From positions 1-39,010 of the forward strand of contig CAMFEK010000017.1 in assembly GCA_945949395.1 (NCBI GenBank): 39,010 bases of DNA, given 5' to 3'. The notes beneath the pieces were generated by a model, which saw nothing but the letters and a program-made list of their open reading frames with translations, made no database searches and was not told the DNA's origin. The stretch comes from an uncultured Clostridia bacterium (lineage in GTDB: Bacteria > Bacillota > Clostridia > Christensenellales > Borkfalkiaceae). Each line of letters begins with the position of its first letter. The first letter of the stretch is position 1. Position numbers and translations under genes: made by a program. Positions 32,652-39,010 of the stretch are shown one piece after another.

Positions 32652-33308
32652 ATGGGAGAGATCAAGATCGCACCGTCCATTCTGTCCGCGAATTTCGCGC
32701 ACATGGGGGACGCGGTAAAAAAATTAGAAAAAAACGGGGCGGATATCGTGCATTGCGACGTCATGGACGGCGTGTTCGTGCCGAATATCACGTTTGGCTT
32801 GAAGATGATCGAGGATATCCGCAAGGAGACCTCGCTTCCGCTCGACTGTCATCTGATGATGACGGATCCCTATCCGTATATCGAACGCTTTATTCGGGCG
32901 GGCGCGACGGATATCACCGTGCATTTCGAGGCTTGCCGCGAAAGGACGGGCGACGTGATTCGCGCCATCAAGGAGAACGGCTGTAAATGCGGCGTCGTGC
33001 TCAATCCCGATACGCCTTTGTCCGCGATTTATAATACGGCAGAGCTTTGCGACATGATCTTGTTGATGAGCGTATATCCCGGTTTCGGCGGTCAAACGTT
33101 CATGCCGCACGTTTTGGATAAACTCCGCCAAACGAGAAAACTCATCGATAGTATCGGCAAGGATATCGATCTGGAAGTGGACGGCGGCGTGACGAACGAA
33201 AACGTGCGGCAGATCAAAGAGGCCGGCGCCAACGTGATCGTCGCGGGCAGCGCGGTGTTCAACGCGCCCGATATGAAAGAGGCGATCGCGCGTTTGAGGA
33301 ATAACTGA
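32652..33308 (+). CDS. rpe: Ribulose-phosphate 3-epimerase
   Basis: A 218-residue TIM-barrel epimerase of the pentose phosphate pathway. SILSANF (9-15), the metal-binding VHCDVMDG and CHLMM, and the phosphate-binding EVDGGV are present. AAAGGAGACC precedes the ATG at 32652. It starts the rpe-thiN operon, an order also known from Bacillus. Confidence 0.95.
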   Translation: MGEIKIAPSILSANFAHMGDAVKKLEKNGADIVHCDVMDGVFVPNITFGLKMIEDIRKETSLPLDCHLMMTDPYPYIERFIRAGATDITVHFEACRERTGDVIRAIKENGCKCGVVLNPDTPLSAIYNTAELCDMILLMSVYPGFGGQTFMPHVLDKLRQTRKLIDSIGKDIDLEVDGGVTNENVRQIKEAGANVIVAGSAVFNAPDMKEAIARLRNN

Positions 33309-33309
33309 C

Positions 33310-33933
33310 TTGAAAGGCATCATTCTGCTCAACGGCGAGCCTTATGAAAATTTAAGAGAAGACAGCGAAAGCCTCGTCTACTGTTGCGACGGGGCTTACC
33401 TATGGGCGAAGGGAAAAATTCATATCGACGAGAATATCGGCGACTTCGACTCTCTCTCCGTCCTGCCCGTTCCCGCACCGAGGGAGATCTACCCCGAGGA
33501 AAAAGATTATACCGACGGAGAGATCGCCCTTCATCAGATGATAAGAAGAGGGGTGAACGAGATCGTCTTTTACGGCGCGGGCGGCAAGCGGGAAGATCAC
33601 TTTTTCGGCAACGTGCATTTACTCTATCAGGCGTTTCTTCACGGCGTCAAGGCGAAGATCGTCACGAATTACAGCGAAATGTTTTTCGTGCGGGGAGAGT
33701 GCGTCCTGACGGGCGTTCACGGCAAGACGGTGTCTTTGCTTCCCTTTTTCGAGAGCGCAAAACTTGCGGGCGGAAAGGGGCTCCACTATCCGATAGAGGG
33801 GGTCACCCTCCGCGCGGGCGAAACGCTCGGAATTTCCAACCGCGCCGATACGGACGAGGTGACTTTTACCGTGACGGAAGGGACGGTTCTCGCGTTTCTC
33901 GACCACTATAAAAAAGGGGAAAACGGAGGGTGA
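33310..33933 (+). CDS. thiN: Thiamine diphosphokinase
   Basis: A 207-residue kinase that makes thiamine diphosphate from thiamine and ATP. CCDGAYLWAKG, GDFDS (44-48) and DYTDGEIAL (66-74) are the nucleotide and Mg-binding motifs of the family. The start is TTG at 33310, one base after the rpe stop, with GAGGA inside the rpe end as ribosome site, so translation is coupled to rpe. Confidence 0.92.
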   Translation: MKGIILLNGEPYENLREDSESLVYCCDGAYLWAKGKIHIDENIGDFDSLSVLPVPAPREIYPEEKDYTDGEIALHQMIRRGVNEIVFYGAGGKREDHFFGNVHLLYQAFLHGVKAKIVTNYSEMFFVRGECVLTGVHGKTVSLLPFFESAKLAGGKGLHYPIEGVTLRAGETLGISNRADTDEVTFTVTEGTVLAFLDHYKKGENGG

Positions 33934-33961
33934 AAAAAATCGGGCGAAAAAAACGCCCGAT
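33932..33961 (-). terminator. Outer terminator for rpmB (minus strand)
   Basis: ATCGGGCG (33939-33946) pairs with CGCCCGAT (33954-33961). Seven T follow on the minus strand; the plus strand has A instead. Confidence 0.65.
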
Positions 33962-33972
33962 AAAAAAATAAA

Positions 33973-33998
33973 GCCAACCGAAAGGTTGGCAGAATTTT
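33973..33998. terminator. Terminator between thiN and rpmB
   Basis: GCCAACC (33973-33979), GAAA tetraloop region, GGTTGGC (33984-33990), then AGAATTTTTT on plus; T-rich on minus too. Serves both convergent genes. Confidence 0.85.
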
Positions 33999-34016
33999 TT
34001 GCTTTTTTCTTTTTGC

Positions 34017-34205
34017 TTACGCGCGCTCAACTTTGTCGCTCTTGAGACATCTTGCGCATACATAGTCCTTCTGAACTTTACCGTCCTGAACGAAGGAAAC
34101 CTTCTGTACGTTTACGCCGAACGTTCTTCTGGTTTTACGGTTACTGTGGCTTACGTTGTTACCGGAATTTTGTGTTTTTCCGCAAATAGCACAAACTCTA
34201 GACAT
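34017..34205 (-). CDS. rpmB: 50S ribosomal protein L28
   Basis: A 62-residue L28 with two Cys pairs (CAIC near residue 5 and CARC near 51) that mark the zinc-binding version. HSNRKTRRTFGVNVQKV is the conserved RNA-binding core. TTGGAGGTGTTAAT precedes the ATG. It is transcribed against its neighbours from a strong promoter, as in the matching Bacillus region. Confidence 0.96.
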   Translation of the reverse strand: MSRVCAICGKTQNSGNNVSHSNRKTRRTFGVNVQKVSFVQDGKVQKDYVCARCLKSDKVERA

Positions 34206-34283
34206 ATTAACACCTCCAAGGGATAAATCCTTTTTTTACTTAAGATTTGGAAAGATAAACTCTTTCATTACACGAACAATAAT

Positions 34284-34312
34284 AATATACCATTATTTCA
34301 AATAAAAAGCAA
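34284..34312 (-). promoter_or_regulatory. Promoter of rpmB
   Basis: On the minus strand TTGCTT (34312-34307), 17 bases, TATATT (34289-34284), with an extended TGG before the -10. Confidence 0.75.
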
Positions 34313-34375
34313 ACAAAATGATAGGTTTTTTTGAAAATTTAATAAAAAATTATTGGGAAAAATTTCAAGAAACAC

Positions 34376-34404
34376 TTGCAAATTCACTTAAAATATTGTA
34401 ATAT
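34376..34404 (+). promoter_or_regulatory. Promoter of yloU-fakA
   Basis: TTGCAA (34376-34381), 17 bases, TAATAT (34399-34404), then TTAGGAGAAAAAT before the start codon. Confidence 0.75.
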
Positions 34405-34426
34405 AGTAATGTATTAGGAGAAAAAT

Positions 34427-34777
34427 ATGTCTGTAAACACAAATAATGCTTATGGTAAAATTTCAATTTCCGACTTGGCTATCGCCAAAGTTGCCTCTCA
34501 AGCCGCAATGGAAAGTTACGGAATCGTGGAAACTGTATCCAGAAGATTTACGGATAGTCTCTCCGAATTATTAAAAAAGGACCCCGGCGGTAAGGGCGTA
34601 AAGGTCACCACTTCCGGGAACAGAATATATATTGACGTATACGTTATCATCAAATACGGCGTTTCCATCAACGCCGTAGCGGAATCGCTCAAGGAATGTA
34701 TCAAGTACAAGGTGGAAAAATTCACCGGCATGATCGTCGATACCGTGAACGTCAATGTCATTGGCGTAAAATTATAA
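34427..34777 (+). CDS. yloU: Asp23/Gls24-family protein YloU
   Basis: A 116-residue Asp23/Gls24-family protein. It begins GKISISDLAIAKVASQAAMES and has the strand-rich VKVTTSGNRIYIDVYVIIKYG core of the family. Members are linked to envelope stress and membrane association; the exact job is unclear. It stands directly before fakA, the usual gene pair, and shares its promoter. Confidence 0.9.
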   Translation: MSVNTNNAYGKISISDLAIAKVASQAAMESYGIVETVSRRFTDSLSELLKKDPGGKGVKVTTSGNRIYIDVYVIIKYGVSINAVAESLKECIKYKVEKFTGMIVDTVNVNVIGVKL

Positions 34778-34822
34778 TTTTTTACGCCATTTTTACTTGT
34801 CTTGATAAAGGAGAGAAGCGTA

Positions 34823-36466
34823 ATGCAGAAAACGATCAACAGCACCGAATTCCGCAAGATGGTATTGACGGGTGCAAAGTTATTGGAAATAAACAGAAGT
34901 AAGGTGGACGCCTTGAACGTATTCCCCGTTCCCGACGGCGATACGGGTACGAATATGTCCATGACCATGCAGTCTGCCGTAAAGGAACTCAATGCCTGCC
35001 AGTCCAACGGCTTCCGCGAAATTTGCGACGCCATCAGTAAGGGCGCGCTTCGCGGCGCAAGAGGCAATTCCGGCGTCATCACGTCGCAGATCTTCCGCGG
35101 CATTTGTTCCGTCATTCGCGAAGGGGGCGACTTCGATACGAAGACGTTCGCCCGCGCCATGGAAGAGGGAACGCGCATCGCGTATAACGCGGTTTCCATT
35201 CCCAAGGAAGGTACCATTCTCACCGTCATTCGCATGATGAGCGAGTTTGCCGTGAAAATCGCTCCCCGCAAAAAGGATTTTGAAGCCTTCTTGCGCGAAG
35301 TGTTGGACGAAGGGGACAGAGCGCTCGCGCTCACGCCCGAACTTTTGCCCGTCTTGAAAAAGGCAGGCGTCGTCGACTCGGGCGGCGTGGGTCTCATGAC
35401 GATCTTCCGCGGATTCCTCTCCGCGATCACGGGCGAAGACATCGGCGCCGACGTGACGGCGGATGCCGCGCCTCAGCCCTCGGGCGACGATTTCGGCGAC
35501 AACTCGGATATCATCAATCTCGAGCTCGGTGAAATTCAGTTTGCGTACTGTACGGAATTTTTCGTTATCAACTTAAAGAAGAGCACCACCCTTTCCGATA
35601 TCGATCGATTGAAGGAAGAACTCATGAGCATCGGCGACAGCGTAATCTGTATCGGCGATTTGGAAATGATCAAGATCCACGTGCATACCAACACGCCCGG
35701 CGTCGCGCTCGGCTTTGCGTTGGAGCTCGGCGAACTCGATCGCATCAAGATCGAAAACATGCTCGAGGAGAACCGTCAGGTTCGCGCGAAGAGGGAGGCG
35801 GAAAAGAAGGAGCTCGGTATGCTCGCCATCGCGGCGGGCAGAGGTCTTTCGGACATCTTCAAAGATCTCTTCGTCGACAGAGTCATCGAGGGCGGTCAGA
35901 CGATGAACCCCAGCGCAAACGACATCGCAAGCGCCGTTCAGCGCATCAATGCGGGAAACGTTTTCGTGTTCCCCAACAATAAGAACATCATTTTGGCGGC
36001 GGAGCAGGCAAAGGCTTTGGTGGAAAACAGAGTCATTCACGTCATTCCCACCAAGAACATTCCGCAGGGTTTCTCCGCGGCGCTCGCCTTCAATCCCGAA
36101 GCCAGCGTGGAAGAGAACTATGCCAACATGATCCACGCGCTCGATAACGTCGTGGTCGGTCAGGTCACGCACGCCGTCAGAACGACGAACGTGAACGGTT
36201 TCGAGGTGGAAGAGGGCGACATCATCGGCTTGGACGATAAAAAGATCCTCGCCAAGGGCAAGGAAGTGGACGAGACGGTCATCAGCCTTCTCGACGAACT
36301 CAAGGAAGATTATCACGAGGTCATCACCCTCTACTACGGTTCCGACGTGACGGAGGAGCAGGCGCAGGAGCTCGTGCAAAAGGTGAGCGAACATTTCCCC
36401 GATTGCGACGTGGATTATCACAGCGGCGGTCAACCCGTTTATTACTATATCCTTTCGCTCGAATAA
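34823..36466 (+). CDS. fakA: Fatty acid kinase catalytic subunit (DhaL/DAK2-type, YloV)
   Basis: A 547-residue FakA. The N-terminal DhaL-type domain binds ADP-Mg through PVPDGDTGTNM (DGDTGTN at 38-44) and the GARGNSGVITSQIFRG loop; the rest contains the middle and C-terminal FakB-binding parts. It phosphorylates fatty acids held by FakB, of which two DegV-type candidates lie at 3874 and 6883. AAAGGAGAGAAG precedes the ATG at 34823. The yloU-fakA-recG order is conserved in Firmicutes; the serine dehydratase genes found between fakA and recG in Bacillus are missing. Confidence 0.93.
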   Translation: MQKTINSTEFRKMVLTGAKLLEINRSKVDALNVFPVPDGDTGTNMSMTMQSAVKELNACQSNGFREICDAISKGALRGARGNSGVITSQIFRGICSVIREGGDFDTKTFARAMEEGTRIAYNAVSIPKEGTILTVIRMMSEFAVKIAPRKKDFEAFLREVLDEGDRALALTPELLPVLKKAGVVDSGGVGLMTIFRGFLSAITGEDIGADVTADAAPQPSGDDFGDNSDIINLELGEIQFAYCTEFFVINLKKSTTLSDIDRLKEELMSIGDSVICIGDLEMIKIHVHTNTPGVALGFALELGELDRIKIENMLEENRQVRAKREAEKKELGMLAIAAGRGLSDIFKDLFVDRVIEGGQTMNPSANDIASAVQRINAGNVFVFPNNKNIILAAEQAKALVENRVIHVIPTKNIPQGFSAALAFNPEASVEENYANMIHALDNVVVGQVTHAVRTTNVNGFEVEEGDIIGLDDKKILAKGKEVDETVISLLDELKEDYHEVITLYYGSDVTEEQAQELVQKVSEHFPDCDVDYHSGGQPVYYYILSLE

Positions 36467-36490
36467 TTTTTCAAAACATACCAAAGATAA

Positions 36491-36519
36491 AAAACGGAAA
36501 GCGTCGCTTTCCGTTTTAC
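36491..36519 (+). terminator. Hairpin between fakA and recG
   Basis: AAAACGGAAAGC (36491-36502) pairs with GCTTTCCGTTTT (36506-36517) around a 3-base loop. The T run is inside the stem, so it may terminate only partly. Confidence 0.65.
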
Positions 36520-36535
36520 TGTTAGAGGACGGAAA

Positions 36536-38542
36536 ATGGAATTACGAAAAATCAAAGGAATCACCGAAAAGCGGGAAAAGGACTTCCAAAAACTGAATAT
36601 CTTTTCCGCCGAGGATCTCGTGCGCGATTTCCCGCGCGCCTACCTCGATATGAGCAATCGCGTATCTATAAGAGAAACTTATAATAACGACATCGTCCTG
36701 TTTGCCTGCGAGGTGGTAAAGGTCTTGCCCGTCAACTTTTACAGTCGGCTCAAGACGGTGCGCGCCTACTGCTCGCAGGACGGATTCTCCTTTACCGCCG
36801 TGTGGTTCAATATGCCTTACGTCGCGCAAAAGCTCAAAGCGGGAGAATACTTATTCTACGGCAGAATCCAAAATAAATACGGTCAGATCAGCGTCGTCAA
36901 TCCTTCCTTTGAAGAACTCGACAAGAACTACCGACTAAAGGGCATCGTTCCCGTCTATTCGCTCAAAGGCTCTCTCACGCAAAAAATCGTGCGGGACAGC
37001 ATTCGCGCGGCGTTGCCGCAATGCGACCTTTCTTCCTTGATTCCCGAACAAATTCAAAAAAAATACGAGATTTATCCCTTGGAACGTTCCTTTTACGACG
37101 TGCATAACCCGCCTTCGCCCGAACGGAGAGACGTCGCGGCGGAACGGATCGCGCTCGAAGAGTATTTCGTTCTCATCTCGGCGTTCAAGATCATCAAGGG
37201 GGATAAAAACGCCGTGCGCGTCAACCGCTACACCGTGACGGCGGGGGAAGTGAAGGATTTTGCCTCCCGTTTCGGATTTGAATTTACCAAAGGGCAGAAG
37301 GACGCCGTCAACGAGATATTCGAAAACCTGCATTCGCCGAATCAGATGAACCGTTTGATTCAGGGCGACGTCGGCTGCGGCAAGACCGCCGTGGCGCTCT
37401 GCGGCATCTTTATGGCGGTCAAGAGCGGTTATCAGGCGGCGTATCTTTCCCCGACGGAGGTATTAGCAAAACAAAACTTTCTCCTTCTGCAAAAGATTTT
37501 CCCCGATTATCGGGTGGAGTTTCTTTCCGGCTCCCTCACGGCAAAGGAAAAGCGGGAGGCGAAAGCCCGCGTCAAAAACGGGGAGGCGGATATCGTCTGC
37601 GGAACGCACGCCGTCCTTCAAGAGGACGTGGAGATTCCCTCTCTTTCCTTTTGCGTGGTGGACGAACAGCATCGCTTCGGCGTGGCGCAACGGAGCTCCC
37701 TTTCGGCAAAGGGCGTCGGCGTGGACGTCCTCGTCATGTCCGCAACCCCCATACCCCGAACGCTCGCCCTCATCTTTTACGGCGATCTCGACGTCACGAC
37801 GATCTCGGAAAAGCCGCACGCGAGAAAGGAGATCTCCACGTCCATCGTCTCGAGCCGCAAGTACGATGATATGCTAGAATATATCCGCAGGGAGTGCTCG
37901 GCGGGCAAGCAGGCGTACTTCGTCTGTTCCAAGATAGAGGACGACGAGGAGGGCACGGTGATGAGCGTCACCGAGCTTTACGAGGAATTGAAAGCCCGCC
38001 TGCCCTCCTTGCGTTTCGCCCTTCTGCACGGCAAACTCAAAGATAAAGAAAAGAACGCGATCATGCAGGCGTTCAAGGACGGAGAGTACGATTGCCTCGT
38101 GTCCACGACGGTCATCGAGGTGGGCGTCGACGTGCCCAACGCCACCATCATGGTCGTTTACAATGCGGAGAGGTTCGGGCTCTCGCAATTGCATCAGCTC
38201 CGCGGCCGCGTCGGCAGGGGCGCCGAGCAGAGTTACTGTTTTCTGTTGGCGGGCGCGGAAACGCCGACGAGCGTGGAACGGCTGAAAATCATGAAGGAAA
38301 ACACCGACGGATTCAAGATCGCCGAGCTCGATCTCGCCATGCGCGGCAGCGGCGACTTTTTGGGCACCCGCCAAAGCGGAAAAATGCTCACGGAGATCCG
38401 CAACCTGCATTATTCGCCCGACGTCATCTTTTTGGCGAAGAAACTTTCGGATGAAACGTTCGACGGTCGTTTCGACTCGGACGAGCTTCGCAAAATCGCC
38501 ATACAAAAATACGAAAAACTCAAAGACGTCGTTTTGAACTGA
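36536..38542 (+). CDS. recG: ATP-dependent DNA helicase RecG
   Basis: A 668-residue RecG that remodels stalled forks and Holliday junctions. The wedge domain is N-terminal; Walker A GDVGCGKT is at 277-284, the DEQH box at 376-379, then ATPIPRTLAL and the C-terminal motifs VIEVGVDVPNATIMVV and QLRGRVGRG. GTTAGAGGACGG precedes the ATG, right after the fakA hairpin. RecG proteins are usually a little longer (about 680-690); no part is missing. Confidence 0.96.
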   Translation: MELRKIKGITEKREKDFQKLNIFSAEDLVRDFPRAYLDMSNRVSIRETYNNDIVLFACEVVKVLPVNFYSRLKTVRAYCSQDGFSFTAVWFNMPYVAQKLKAGEYLFYGRIQNKYGQISVVNPSFEELDKNYRLKGIVPVYSLKGSLTQKIVRDSIRAALPQCDLSSLIPEQIQKKYEIYPLERSFYDVHNPPSPERRDVAAERIALEEYFVLISAFKIIKGDKNAVRVNRYTVTAGEVKDFASRFGFEFTKGQKDAVNEIFENLHSPNQMNRLIQGDVGCGKTAVALCGIFMAVKSGYQAAYLSPTEVLAKQNFLLLQKIFPDYRVEFLSGSLTAKEKREAKARVKNGEADIVCGTHAVLQEDVEIPSLSFCVVDEQHRFGVAQRSSLSAKGVGVDVLVMSATPIPRTLALIFYGDLDVTTISEKPHARKEISTSIVSSRKYDDMLEYIRRECSAGKQAYFVCSKIEDDEEGTVMSVTELYEELKARLPSLRFALLHGKLKDKEKNAIMQAFKDGEYDCLVSTTVIEVGVDVPNATIMVVYNAERFGLSQLHQLRGRVGRGAEQSYCFLLAGAETPTSVERLKIMKENTDGFKIAELDLAMRGSGDFLGTRQSGKMLTEIRNLHYSPDVIFLAKKLSDETFDGRFDSDELRKIAIQKYEKLKDVVLN

Positions 38543-38552
38543 CCTTTTCCGT

Positions 38553-38583
38553 AAAAATTCCGCCCGTCTTATTGACGGGCGGA
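38553..38583. terminator. Terminator between recG and the HAD gene
   Basis: TCCGCCCGTC (38559-38568) pairs with GACGGGCGGA (38574-38583); ATTTTTAC follows on the minus strand and a C/T-rich tail on plus. Confidence 0.8.
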
Positions 38584-38596
38584 GCTTTCTCTCCTT

Positions 38597-39010
38597 TTAT
38601 ACGATAACGGATGCGTCCTTTTGCTTTTTCAGCTCTTCGACGAGTTTTTTGTAATTCTTGGTGTGGAAAATCTTGGCGATCAGCCGAACGGCGTCTTCCG
38701 GTTCGTCGAAGGGGAGCACGTAATCGGCGACCTCCCGCAGGTATTCGGGGGCGTGTTTCATGCAAACGGAGAAATCCGCCTTCTTCATCGCCTCGATATC
38801 CGTTCTGCCGGAGCCGAAACAGACGAGGTAATCGTAACGATCTTTTTTAATGCGTTCGAGCGCGGTATATTTTTGCGCGTTCTTAAAGTTGATCTTCAAA
38901 AAGGAGTAACCTTCCAGTCGGGTAAACGGATAATGGATCACGTTGATCTCCTGCGCGACGGGCAGCTTTTTCACCTTTTCGATGATGTCTTCCACGATCT
39001 CGTCTTTGTC
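38597..39010 (-). CDS. HAD-superfamily (Cof-type) phosphatase, 3' part only
   Basis: The C-terminal 137 codons of a HAD hydrolase; the frame stays open to the window edge, reading DKDEIVEDII at the border, so the true start is outside. The CFGSGRTDIEAMKKADFSVCM segment is the last HAD motif (GD/SxxNDxxM, here GSGRTDIEAM with an Asp kept), followed by the APEYLREVADYVLP pattern typical of Cof-type sugar-phosphate phosphatases. The substrate cannot be told from this part. Confidence 0.8.
   Translation of the reverse strand, partial: DKDEIVEDIIEKVKKLPVAQEINVIHYPFTRLEGYSFLKINFKNAQKYTALERIKKDRYDYLVCFGSGRTDIEAMKKADFSVCMKHAPEYLREVADYVLPFDEPEDAVRLIAKIFHTKNYKKLVEELKKQKDASVIV

Noticed and set aside
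1..39010. tRNA, rRNA, CRISPR arrays, prophage or replication-origin signals
   Set aside because: None were seen by eye: no spaced direct repeats, no tRNA-like cloverleafs and no cluster of origin boxes.

Overview
The window looks like a chromosomal segment of an endospore-forming, low-GC-lineage Firmicute (Clostridia-like). Evidence: spoIVA, AGGAGG-type ribosome sites, TTGACA/TATAAT promoters with 17-bp spacers, a lysine riboswitch, a MinD/MinE pair, YitT, YloU, DegV and FakA proteins, and the rpe-thiN-rpmB-yloU-yloV-recG order familiar from Bacillus. TGA, TAA and TAG are all used as stops. A gut-associated uncultured clostridial lineage is a guess only.

Layout. 1-3803: tail of an unknown small gene, a Zn/Cd/Pb P-type ATPase with three metal-binding domains, then minD-minE. 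3805-7758: two DegV (FakB-like) fatty-acid-binding proteins flank a cytidylate-kinase-like gene, a remarkable Cys/Asn-rich protein and a YihY membrane protein. 7985-11734: aconitase-family hydratase, divergent from a PH-domain membrane protein and a YitT transporter-like protein. 11801-13208: a small AT-rich islet with a HTH regulator, twin operator-like sites, a small ORF needing a -1 frameshift, and a lipoprotein gene with an in-frame TGA. 13224-16330: asd-dapA-dapB (diaminopimelate/lysine) on the minus strand behind a lysine riboswitch. 16386-23851: a plus-strand run of membrane protein, methyltransferase, Hsp33, a TPR protein, an unknown protein, spoIVA and a 36-residue basic protein. 23964-25208: an unrecognised protein whose sequence fits a ferritin-like diiron bundle. 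25243-28138: serC-serA (serine synthesis) and a membrane protein. 28346-32540: RNase J with a long N-terminal extension, then trmR-trhP for tRNA wobble uridine methoxylation. 32587-38542: rpe-thiN, rpmB (minus), yloU-fakA, recG. 38597-39010: 3' part of a HAD phosphatase gene running off the end.

How the genes fit together: amino-acid supply (lysine/DAP for wall and dipicolinate, serine), fatty-acid activation (FakA plus two FakB-like proteins in the same 33 kb), division-site selection and sporulation (MinDE, SpoIVA), and RNA metabolism (RNase J, tRNA modification, L28) are all housekeeping. The parts that look new or unexplained are the Cys/Asn-rich protein at 5518, the ferritin-like protein at 23964, the TPR/unknown pair upstream of spoIVA, the islet at 11.8-13.2 kb, and several genes whose -10 box lies six bases before the start codon (likely leaderless mRNAs). 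No tRNA, rRNA, CRISPR array, insertion sequence or prophage was seen.
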